Assembly: GCA_030604505.1 (NCBI GenBank) | Contig: JAUVVT010000183.1 | Coordinates: forward strand, 1 to 5,211 | DNA: 5,211 bases | DNA from: a bacterium | Lineage (GTDB): Bacteria; SM23-31; JAUVVT01 | Direction of reading: 5' to 3' | Part shown: positions 1 to 5,211 of the stretch, piece by piece | How the letters are laid out: every line of letters starts with the position of its first letter | Position numbering within the stretch: the first letter of the stretch is position 1 | Notes under the pieces: generated by a model | What the model saw: only the letters and a program-made list of their open reading frames with translations | Told to the model about the DNA's origin: nothing | The model's database searches: none | Made by a program: the position numbers and the translations under genes

Positions 1-576
1 GTTAAAAATGCTTACCTTTTGGTAAATAAAAATCGCAAACTTCAGATTAAACGTGAAGGAAATACAACATTTATTTCGCTGCCGGAAAAACCGGTTGATG
101 AAGCCAATACCGTTGTGGTAATGGAGATAGAGGGTGCGCCCGATGTCGAGCCGGTAATTGTCGAACAGCGTAAAGATGCTGTTGTTAATCTAAAATATGT
201 AGAAGCAATAACCGGAGGCAAAACAGTCAAAAGATTTAACCGTAAAGGTAAATTTCATATCTCCAAATGGACTTACCCTGAAGATACAATCATGTGGCAC
301 TTTAATATAACTAATCCCGGTTCATTTGAAGTGATGATTACTTATGCAGCTCAGGAAGAATGGCAGGACAGAGAGTATACAATCTCTGTCGGTTCCGCGA
401 TGTTAACTTCCAGGGTTGAAAATACAGGCGATTGGTATGAATACAAAACATTTAAGATTGGCATTATAAATCTGCAGAATCCCGGAAAATATACTTTGAC
501 AATAAAGCCCAAATCACCATCAAAAAATTATTTGATGTACTTTAAGTCTATGCAGTTAATACCTGTCGCCAAATAG
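1..576 (+). CDS. GH29 alpha-L-fucosidase, C-terminal part (5' end outside window)
   Basis: The frame is open from base 1 to the TAG at 574-576, giving 191 visible residues and no true start; the TTG at 19 is an internal leucine codon. The first ~50 residues (VKNAYLLVNKNRKLQI..., then a SLPEKPVDEANTVVVMEIEG stretch) match the beta-sandwich that closes the catalytic region of GH29 fucosidases, where 'LP..xPDxxDTVVVLEIEG' is typical. Residues ~75-190 form a second beta-rich module (SKWTYPEDTIMWHF, then NPGSFEVMITYA, then NPGKYTLTIKPK, ending in MQLIPV). It resembles the carbohydrate-binding-like tail often attached to Bacteroidetes-type GH29 enzymes. The enzyme would remove alpha-L-fucose from glycans, probably in the periplasm or outside the cell, but the signal peptide and catalytic residues are not in the window. 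It converges on the cytochrome operon and has no evident functional link to it. The family call is fairly secure; substrate linkage cannot be judged. Confidence 0.82.
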   Translation, partial: VKNAYLLVNKNRKLQIKREGNTTFISLPEKPVDEANTVVVMEIEGAPDVEPVIVEQRKDAVVNLKYVEAITGGKTVKRFNRKGKFHISKWTYPEDTIMWHFNITNPGSFEVMITYAAQEEWQDREYTISVGSAMLTSRVENTGDWYEYKTFKIGIINLQNPGKYTLTIKPKSPSKNYLMYFKSMQLIPVAK

Positions 577-632
577 TCTGTTCAACAATGGAAAAATGTC
601 TGGACCGCTGATAATTGTGATGAAATGAGTAG

Positions 633-651
633 TATGATTTGGGGCATCATA
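633..651 (+). terminator. weak candidate terminator after the fucosidase gene
   Basis: The 6-bp inverted repeat TATGAT/ATCATA has a 7-base loop (TTGGGGC). It lies 57 bases after the fucosidase stop and is followed by AT-rich DNA containing TTTT at 661-664. The stem is short and mostly A/T and there is no clean T-run, so this is only a possible terminator. Confidence 0.22.
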
Positions 652-673
652 TAATATAAATTTTCTCAATATG

Positions 674-694
674 ATGTGATTTTCAAATTCACAT
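674..694. repeat. imperfect 21-bp inverted repeat
   Basis: The arms ATGTGA (674-679) and TCACAT (689-694) flank TTTTCAAAT, and that inner segment is itself near-symmetrical (TTT-C-AAA with one T/T mismatch on each side). The whole 21-base segment is therefore a near-perfect dyad around C684. The dyad centre is too tight for a good RNA hairpin and looks more like a protein-binding site. However, it lies between two converging genes, where no promoter is needed. Function unknown. Confidence 0.35.
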
Positions 695-700
695 TTCATC

Positions 701-716
701 GTTTTAATATTAAAAC
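701..716. repeat. perfect 16-bp AT-rich palindrome
   Basis: GTTTTAATATTAAAAC equals its own reverse complement and starts six bases after the previous dyad. It could fold into a weak 6-bp stem with an ATAT loop on either strand. Its position in the convergent gap suits a weak bidirectional terminator, but the AT-only core makes chance a real alternative. The rest of the 577-862 gap holds an eight-T run at 774-781 and nothing recognisable as a gene or RNA. Confidence 0.4.
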
Positions 717-862
717 TATAAAAAGATAAGACTTAAAGTTAATTTATTATTGAATTCCTGATAAATAGCATTCTTTTTTTTCTTACTATTGGTCATAAGA
801 ACGTAAAAAGCAATACATAAAAAAATAAAGAATATGAAGAACAAAAGAAGTAAAAAGGCACA

Positions 863-2038
863 TCATTTTAAGCCATGACAATACCCGCAAAATCCAATTC
901 CTGCAGTCCTGGTATCTGTATGGCAGTTAAAACATATAGAACCCTCATCAACATGCCATACTCCATCTCCTGCCCCAGAAAACATTCCTATTGAATGTGT
1001 TCTTAAATCATTCCCTCTTCCGGGAAGAAAATCTCTATGACACATAATACAAGTGGGATCCTCTCCTTGAGAATCATGGCAGGCTGCACATTTTTCAATG
1101 TCTCTCTTGGCGAGTTGAGCATGCCTCCCTCCACCTGAACCAACTGCTTCCACTATTGCTCCCCAGTCCGGGCCGGAATGCCAGGAAGGCTTCAGATATT
1201 GTATCTTTTCATCTTCTTGATGACAACGAACACAAAATTGACTTTGCTCGTGACAAAGCGAACAATCTAATCTTTTATCATTAGCTTCAATACTATGCGT
1301 ATAACGGTAATTAAGATTATGTACTCTCTTAACAGCCATTGTACTTTTTCCTTCACTGCTCGGTGCTTCAGGGCTGACATAATCTTTATCTCCATTGCCA
1401 ACTGTCAAAAGACGGCTTCCTGTATGACAATCCTCACAATAATTATCCTCATGACAAGTCATACATTCTGATTCCTTAACCTTAGCTGTATGTTTATGAA
1501 CAATCAACCAATCCGCATTATGCGACTGCGGAATAATAATAGATTCAGGAGTATGACAGCTTTCACACCTTTTTGGTGCAGTTAAATCATCATGACATCC
1601 AAAACATTGTTCCATACTTGGAAAATTTTCCTTTTGTGCATAATCAGTTTCTTCCAAACCTTTATGACAATCAGTGCATTCCATTTCTTGTTCTTCAATA
1701 TGAAATACATGACTAAAATAATTGTCCCTTATAGGAAGATCAGGTAAAGCTTGAGGAGCATCCGGATCAATATGACAGGTTTTACATTCTTGCGAGGCAG
1801 TATCATCATCATGACAGATAAAACATTCATCATGAGTCGGTAAATTCCTATCATCGGCATTCTGGCTCTCAGGAATTGTTATATGACAATCCTCGCACTC
1901 TGCACCTATATCGTCAATATGCAGCTGATGAGAAAAAATAAGAGATTTTTGTTGTGCAATAATTAAAGATAAACAAAACATACAAAAGAGAAAAAATAAA
2001 AACAATATCGATATTATCGCTTTCATATTCTTTTTCAT
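863..2038 (-). CDS. 14-haem periplasmic cytochrome c (c7/c3-like)
   Basis: This 391-residue protein has an N-terminal signal peptide (MKKNMK, a long hydrophobic run, likely cleavage after IIA at ~29). The two cysteines in the hydrophobic stretch do not form a convincing lipobox, so a soluble periplasmic protein is favoured. Fourteen canonical CxxCH haem sites begin at residues 48, 72, 85, 121, 145, 158, 192, 201, 259, 269, 317, 330, 369 and 384, about one haem per 28 residues. Residues ~35-89 and ~108-162 are a tandem duplication of a triheme c7-type unit (FSHxxHI, then three CxxCH). Later haems come in pairs (CMTCH/CEDCH, CSLCH/CVRCH, CAACH/CIMCH, CFNCH/CGYCH). Histidines such as those in FSHQLH, WHSGP and GGGRH could be distal ligands. 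An AAGG precedes the ATG by 10 bases. As the last gene of the operon it is probably the periplasmic electron carrier that docks with the barrel. The haem protein call is certain; the partnership is inferred. Confidence 0.93.
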   Translation of the reverse strand: MKKNMKAIISILFLFFLFCMFCLSLIIAQQKSLIFSHQLHIDDIGAECEDCHITIPESQNADDRNLPTHDECFICHDDDTASQECKTCHIDPDAPQALPDLPIRDNYFSHVFHIEEQEMECTDCHKGLEETDYAQKENFPSMEQCFGCHDDLTAPKRCESCHTPESIIIPQSHNADWLIVHKHTAKVKESECMTCHEDNYCEDCHTGSRLLTVGNGDKDYVSPEAPSSEGKSTMAVKRVHNLNYRYTHSIEANDKRLDCSLCHEQSQFCVRCHQEDEKIQYLKPSWHSGPDWGAIVEAVGSGGGRHAQLAKRDIEKCAACHDSQGEDPTCIMCHRDFLPGRGNDLRTHSIGMFSGAGDGVWHVDEGSICFNCHTDTRTAGIGFCGYCHGLK

Positions 2039-2048
2039 AAAATAAATA

Positions 2049-2052
2049 CCTT
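2049..2052 (-). promoter_or_regulatory. ribosome binding site of the 14-haem cytochrome gene
   Basis: On the minus strand AAGG lies 10 bases upstream of the ATG at 2036-2038, in the 15-base gap after the barrel gene's stop. It supports the start at 2038 over the in-frame ATG four codons further in. Confidence 0.45.
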
Positions 2053-2053
2053 A

Positions 2054-3349
2054 TTATTTACTTCTTTTGCGAAACGAAAACCAGTAATTAGCACGGACAA
2101 GTAGTCGAAAATCATTGTCGTAATTATAATTATGCAATCCCTGCCCTTCAATATCCAGTGTAAATGTTTTTACGGGAATTATTGAAATTCCTACAAACGT
2201 ACTGAGTACATTTTCAAAGTCTTCCAGACTTTCAAATAGTTTGTATCTTGAAATATTTGACCCCCCCCTCAGCCATATATTTTTTCTTATTGGATAATTA
2301 ATGCTTCCTGTAAAACCATCCAATCGCCCACTGTATCCACTTGTGCGATTATAACTAATATTGAAACGAGTTGAATATAAACCTATATTATAACGATAAC
2401 CTTTTTCTCCGGAATACGCAACAACTGATGTTCCTCCGGATATAGAAATATCTTCTGTTATATTATAATAAATTCGGAACCAGTATTCCTTATTATCATG
2501 CCGTGTAAATACACTAAAAATCGAATTCTTATAAATCCGTGGTTTCCTATAATAGTATTCGGCACTGAGAGAAAACTTTTTATACAGCGTCCTATTATAA
2601 TAAAAATTTATTCGGTAAATATCGTCATAAGTCATATCCCAGTCAATCCGTCCATAAGTTTTTGTATTTTTAGACCACTCGGTATAAAAATCCAAACCTG
2701 CATGTTCCATCACATCAGTAGTTATATCCCATTTTTTAAAAGTAAATTTACCGGGGATTTTATAAGGTATGGGTTTCTGGTGTTTTTGAATATAACTTAA
2801 ACTCATTAATGTTTTAAAAAACATTCGCGGCTGTATTCTGAATCCATACATACGGTTTTCATCCCACTTCTGAATCTTTATAGAATTATACCATGAAACA
2901 GGCATTCCGCCATAAAGTTCAAAATCTGCAATTCCCTTTAACTTTATCTTTCCGGAAATACCATCAATAGAACCGTTCCCAACACCAGAATATATATAAT
3001 GTCTGCCAAATTTAAAATCTATTGTCTTAAAAATGTTTCTTACTCTTCCGTATAAATATTGAAATTTCCAATTACGGTTGTAATCGTTGTCATTAACAAA
3101 ATCTTTTGTATAGCGCATATTTGTATGCAAAGAAATGTTAGAACTCCCAATATTCTTAGTGTTCATAACAAGTGTTTGATACCAGCGTAAATGTTTAGAA
3201 GAACCCGACTGTTGATCCTGAACCTGCCAGCTATATATATAAGAAGATACCCGTCCCGTAAGAACTTGACTATGCATCTCATTGAATGGAAAAAAAGAAA
3301 TAATAACAAAATAAAGAAATATTATATATATTTTCAAAAACCTGTTCAT
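2054..3349 (-). CDS. outer-membrane beta-barrel protein, putative porin of a porin-cytochrome conduit
   Basis: The protein has 431 residues. A signal peptide (MNRFLK, hydrophobic to ~residue 22, likely cleavage after MHSQ near 28) precedes a body with no long hydrophobic helix. Instead it has many short amphipathic strands rich in Tyr, Phe, Trp, Arg and Gly, such as YRINFYYNRTL, FSLSAEYYYRKP, YWFRIYYNIT and a final LLVRANYWFSF near the C-terminus. That pattern indicates a transmembrane beta-barrel. An FGRHYIYSGVGNGSIDG segment (~114-130) may be a family signature. I recognise no named family; the length is near that of the smaller Geobacter-type conduit porins and well below MtrB. Its ATG overlaps the stop of the upstream cytochrome gene by four bases (ATGA), implying translational coupling, and a 14-haem cytochrome gene follows. 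The likely role is to sheathe haem proteins across the outer membrane. A plain substrate porin or structural barrel remains possible. A G8 run encodes part of residues 361-363. Confidence 0.8.
   Translation of the reverse strand: MNRFLKIYIIFLYFVIISFFPFNEMHSQVLTGRVSSYIYSWQVQDQQSGSSKHLRWYQTLVMNTKNIGSSNISLHTNMRYTKDFVNDNDYNRNWKFQYLYGRVRNIFKTIDFKFGRHYIYSGVGNGSIDGISGKIKLKGIADFELYGGMPVSWYNSIKIQKWDENRMYGFRIQPRMFFKTLMSLSYIQKHQKPIPYKIPGKFTFKKWDITTDVMEHAGLDFYTEWSKNTKTYGRIDWDMTYDDIYRINFYYNRTLYKKFSLSAEYYYRKPRIYKNSIFSVFTRHDNKEYWFRIYYNITEDISISGGTSVVAYSGEKGYRYNIGLYSTRFNISYNRTSGYSGRLDGFTGSINYPIRKNIWLRGGSNISRYKLFESLEDFENVLSTFVGISIIPVKTFTLDIEGQGLHNYNYDNDFRLLVRANYWFSFRKRSK
2261..2268 (-). repeat. G8 homopolymer inside the barrel gene
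   Basis: Eight consecutive G on the coding strand (C8 on the plus strand) span Arg361-Gly362-Gly363. Slippage by one base would shift the frame and lose the last ~70 residues, including the closing barrel strands. Long G runs are rare in DNA this AT-rich. Confidence 0.9.
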
Positions 3350-4443
3350 CTATCTGCTTTACCATTTATATGGGTTGACTTATCATAAAAATTATTTTCT
3401 TTATCAATAACATCAATATGACAATACCAACACTGTGGAACTTTAGATGAATGCTTAAAACCACTCCTTGTCTTTCCATCAACAGGTGGCATTCCATGAC
3501 AGGTCAGAGAACAACTATCCGCATTTGGATCATATCCTGTCCATAAAGGAGCATTCATTTTGTTCCCGGATGGAAAATTACCATGACAGTAAACATTTTT
3601 ACAAGTACCAGTTTGAGTCTCCCAAACAGGTTCAGCCCCGAGTTCAATCGCAAGACCACTAAAAACAACTTCAGCAGGCTCAGCAGAATAAACGTGATCA
3701 GGATCATGCATTTCTTTAGGAACAATATGACAGGCTTCACATTCAACAGGTTCTGAAATTTCACTCCCTTTTAAATGTATCGTATGGGCTCCAACTCCTC
3801 TATACGAAGTCTCTGTATGGTCATTTAAATCTGGAGGTGGAGCACCGTCTTTCCCGCCATGGCAGAGATTACACTCTTCGGGATTTGGATGATGACATTT
3901 GTTGCAGGAACTCTCAGAAGATCCTCCTCCATAGTCTGCTCCATGGCACAGCTTACATGACTCCATTGACCATGCCTTCTTTCTTATATCCTGTCCGTGA
4001 AAATTAGGTGAATGAACATCCATTGGACCAGCAAGATGAACAAGCGGTTGGCTAATATTTAAACTGTCTTCAACTATCCATTTATATAACTTTTGAAAGT
4101 TCTCTTCAGAACCTATCCATTCCCGATGATTATCATCTCCTACATTAAGCTTCACAAGAAGGAAACTATACGGATTTCCTATAATAACATTCGGCTTCAA
4201 ATCTGTACCATTCCCAATAATCTTCAGAATGGAGGATAAATCATAATTTCCAGCAGGTGATTCTCCGCTGTGACATCCAATGCACCTGTTTGCAAATATT
4301 GGTTTTATATCCTTTTCATAAGACATATTCTCTTTAACATAAATCAATGGATTCTCAGCATTAAACTCACTGCACGATAATACCATTAAACTTATTAAGA
4401 ATATTAAAAATAATATGTATATCTTACTTGTACTCATTCTCAT
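3346..4443 (-). CDS. lipoprotein multihaem cytochrome c with CX4CH and CX3CH motifs
   Basis: This 365-residue protein starts with a lipoprotein signal: a hydrophobic run ending in the lipobox VLSC, with lipidated Cys24. Residues ~41-125 look like a planctomycete-type cytochrome domain (PSCyt1-like: YEKDIKPIF..RCIGCH, a DLSS segment, then a WI-containing helix). Six canonical CxxCH sites begin at residues 54, 163, 180, 191, 235 and 338. Two further candidate haem sites are CKNVYCH (281-287, CX4CH) and CSLTCH (311-316, CX3CH). The stretch NVYCHG..., then CHGMPP, is typical of the Geobacter CxxxxCH/CxxCH domain (the TIGR01904 type), giving up to eight haems. ATG at 4443 is used as start; an in-frame ATG two codons later (4437) is equally possible, with GAAG and GAGA segments just upstream. 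As first gene of the operon, overlapping the barrel gene by ATGA, it is probably the outer-membrane haem lipoprotein of an electron conduit. Which face of the membrane it occupies cannot be read from sequence. Confidence 0.9.
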   Translation of the reverse strand: MRMSTSKIYILFLIFLISLMVLSCSEFNAENPLIYVKENMSYEKDIKPIFANRCIGCHSGESPAGNYDLSSILKIIGNGTDLKPNVIIGNPYSFLLVKLNVGDDNHREWIGSEENFQKLYKWIVEDSLNISQPLVHLAGPMDVHSPNFHGQDIRKKAWSMESCKLCHGADYGGGSSESSCNKCHHPNPEECNLCHGGKDGAPPPDLNDHTETSYRGVGAHTIHLKGSEISEPVECEACHIVPKEMHDPDHVYSAEPAEVVFSGLAIELGAEPVWETQTGTCKNVYCHGNFPSGNKMNAPLWTGYDPNADSCSLTCHGMPPVDGKTRSGFKHSSKVPQCWYCHIDVIDKENNFYDKSTHINGKADR

Positions 4444-4465
4444 CTCTTCAAACTTCTATATAAAA

Positions 4466-4492
4466 GAAAACAGTCCTTTATGAACTGTTTTC
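4466..4492 (-). terminator. terminator-like hairpin in the cytochrome operon leader
   Basis: A perfect 9-bp stem, GAAAACAGT/ACTGTTTTC, encloses a 9-base loop. On the minus strand it is followed directly by TTTTATATAG, so it resembles a rho-independent terminator. It ends only 22 bases before the first cytochrome ATG, leaving no room for a promoter in between, so it may act as an attenuator or leader structure. It could also simply back up termination of the upstream gene. Confidence 0.5.
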
Positions 4493-4512
4493 CTTTTAAT
4501 ATAATTTAATTT

Positions 4513-4541
4513 TTATAAAGTTACGATTGGAATTTTCGCAA
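4513..4541 (-). promoter_or_regulatory. candidate sigma-70-like promoter for the cytochrome operon
   Basis: On the minus strand TTGCGA (4536-4541) is followed after 17 bases by TTATAA (4513-4518). Transcription from it would start near 4505 and give a leader of about 60 bases that includes the 4466-4492 hairpin. In such AT-rich DNA these hexamers arise easily, and FCB bacteria may use other promoter consensus sequences, so this is tentative. Confidence 0.25.
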
Positions 4542-4589
4542 TATTTTGAAAATAAGCTAACAATAATTTTAGTATCCGATAAATATAAC

Positions 4590-4620
4590 TGCAGGGACAG
4601 AATATAATTCTGCCCCTGCA
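4590..4620 (-). terminator. terminator hairpin of the T9SS-sorted protein gene
   Basis: The arms TGCAGGG.CAGAAT and ATTCTG.CCCTGCA fold around a 3-base loop. On the minus-strand RNA the one non-Watson-Crick position is a G-U wobble, so the 14-bp stem is unbroken; on the plus strand it is an A/C mismatch. This polarity suggests the minus-strand transcript is the functional one. It lies 39 bases after the stop of the gene at 4660. The downstream sequence (GTTATATTTATC) is U-rich but not a clean T-run. Confidence 0.6.
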
Positions 4621-4627
4621 TATGCAG
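4616..4627. repeat. 12-bp perfect palindrome at the foot of the terminator
   Basis: CTGCATATGCAG is its own reverse complement and overlaps the outer arm of the 4590-4620 hairpin. CTGCA therefore occurs at the start and end of the hairpin region, allowing an alternative fold. It may be incidental. Confidence 0.4.
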
Positions 4628-4659
4628 TATACCTCACACCAATTTGCTTTGTATTTCTC

Positions 4660-5211
4660 TTATTTCAAAAGTATCATCTTTTTACTGTCTGTAAATCTAC
4701 CGGCAGCAATCTGATAAATATAAACTCCCGAAGAAACTATATTACCATAGTCATCCCTGCCATCCCACATTACTTCATGATATCCCGCTGCCTCCCTTGC
4801 ACTGACCAGAGTTCTCACCCTTGAACCAGTAATATTGTAAATATTGATGGTAACATTCACACTCTTTGGCAGTTGATATCTTATATAAGTTGATGGGTTG
4901 AATGGATTCGGATAATTCTGCTCTAAATTAAATACATTAGGTAAATTATTCGCAGAAATATCATCAACACCGGTAACCACATTATCCTCAGATAATTCTC
5001 CGGAATATATAGATTCATTTCCGCTGAAATCCACTGCTGAAACCTTATAATAATACTTCTCACCGGTAGTAGATAATTCATCTGTATACTTCGTATCTAT
5101 CAACTTGACAATCGGCTGTACAAGTGATGCATCAAAATATTCCTCAGTTCCGCGATATACATGGAAGTAGTTAAAATCTCCATCTTCGGCATCCGTCCAC
5201 TCTATAGTAAC
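4660..5211 (-). CDS. secreted protein with FnIII-like domain and T9SS sorting domain, C-terminal part (5' end outside window)
   Basis: The frame is open from the right edge of the window to TAA at 4660-4662, giving 183 visible residues; the TTG at 5101-5103 is an internal leucine, not a start. Residues 1-71 look like a fibronectin type III domain (TIEWTDAEDGD, FHVYRG, then YYYKVSAVDFSGNES). After a short linker, residues ~92-183 form a type A T9SS sorting domain: NLEQNYPNPFNPSTYIRYQLP, NVTINIYNITGSRVRTLV, GYHEVMWDGRDDYGN, SGVYIYQIAAG and the terminal KKMILLK. Such domains direct proteins through the type IX system to the cell surface or medium and are usually cleaved off. The catalytic or binding part lies upstream, so the activity is unknown. 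A strong hairpin follows the stop, and the cytochrome operon begins 216 bases downstream on the same strand. Confidence 0.9.
   Translation of the reverse strand, partial: VTIEWTDAEDGDFNYFHVYRGTEEYFDASLVQPIVKLIDTKYTDELSTTGEKYYYKVSAVDFSGNESIYSGELSEDNVVTGVDDISANNLPNVFNLEQNYPNPFNPSTYIRYQLPKSVNVTINIYNITGSRVRTLVSAREAAGYHEVMWDGRDDYGNIVSSGVYIYQIAAGRFTDSKKMILLK

Noticed and set aside
19..21. TTG as the start codon of the first gene
   Set aside because: The frame continues upstream to base 1 with family-typical residues (VKNAYL), so the gene is cut by the window edge and this codon is an internal leucine.
675..693. CRP-like site TGTGA...TCACA
   Set aside because: The half-sites match but the spacer is nine bases instead of six, and the site lies between converging genes with no nearby start to control.
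577..862. Small gene or structured RNA in the convergent gap
   Set aside because: I see no tRNA-like fold, no convincing start with a ribosome binding site and no recognisable peptide on either strand.
870..1960. Recurrent ATGACA words, suggesting a repeat array or CRISPR
   Set aside because: They are the reverse complement of TGT CAT, the Cys-His codons of the many CxxCH haem motifs. Spacing follows the protein and flanking sequence is not conserved.
863..2038. Lipoprotein reading of the 14-haem cytochrome based on Cys19 or Cys22
   Set aside because: The residues before these cysteines (FLF, CMF) do not fit a lipobox, and a better signal peptidase I site follows at IIA-QQ.
2498..2800. Open frame of 100 codons on the plus strand
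   Set aside because: It lies entirely within the barrel gene on the opposite strand and its product shows no domain or signal. The same holds for plus-strand frames at 3191-3388 and 3468-3662 and the minus-strand frames at 42-230 and 3555-3764.
5101..5103. TTG as the start codon of the T9SS-sorted protein
   Set aside because: The same frame stays open to the window edge and encodes the rest of an FnIII-like domain, so the start lies outside the window.

Overview
The window is AT-rich bacterial DNA. It most likely comes from a member of the Fibrobacteres-Chlorobi-Bacteroidetes (FCB) superphylum, in the broad neighbourhood of Ignavibacteria, Calditrichota, Marinimicrobia and related lineages. 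The best evidence is the last gene (minus strand), whose C-terminus is a textbook type IX secretion (Por/T9SS) sorting domain of the 'QNYPNPFNPST...' kind common in those lineages. Outer-membrane genes rich in CxxCH motifs and a GH29 fucosidase fit a biopolymer-degrading, respiratory gram-negative bacterium. The exact phylum cannot be fixed from this sequence.

Layout. Positions 1-576 (+) hold the 3' end of a GH29 alpha-L-fucosidase gene that begins outside the window. Positions 577-862 are a convergent intergenic gap with weak dyads and no gene. Positions 863-4443 (-) hold a tight three-gene operon. In transcription order it encodes a lipoprotein multihaem cytochrome c (3346-4443), an outer-membrane beta-barrel protein (2054-3349, overlapping the previous gene by ATGA) and a 14-haem periplasmic cytochrome c (863-2038, starting 15 bases after the barrel gene's stop). 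Positions 4444-4659 are intergenic and contain two good hairpins and a candidate promoter. Positions 4660-5211 (-) hold the 3' end of a secreted protein with a fibronectin type III-like domain and a T9SS sorting domain; its 5' end lies outside the window.

The most interesting feature is the operon. A lipidated multihaem cytochrome, a beta-barrel and a multihaem periplasmic cytochrome are the three parts of a porin-cytochrome conduit, the architecture that carries electrons across the outer membrane in metal-reducing or metal-oxidising bacteria (MtrCAB, OmcB/OmbB/OmaB and Ext systems are the known types). None of the three proteins can be assigned to a named system by reading, so this is a candidate divergent, compact conduit. 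The lipoprotein appears to fuse a planctomycete-type cytochrome domain (PSCyt1-like) to a Geobacter-type CxxxxCH module, and it carries two non-canonical haem motifs (CX4CH and CX3CH). The barrel gene contains a G8 run that is conspicuous in such AT-rich DNA.
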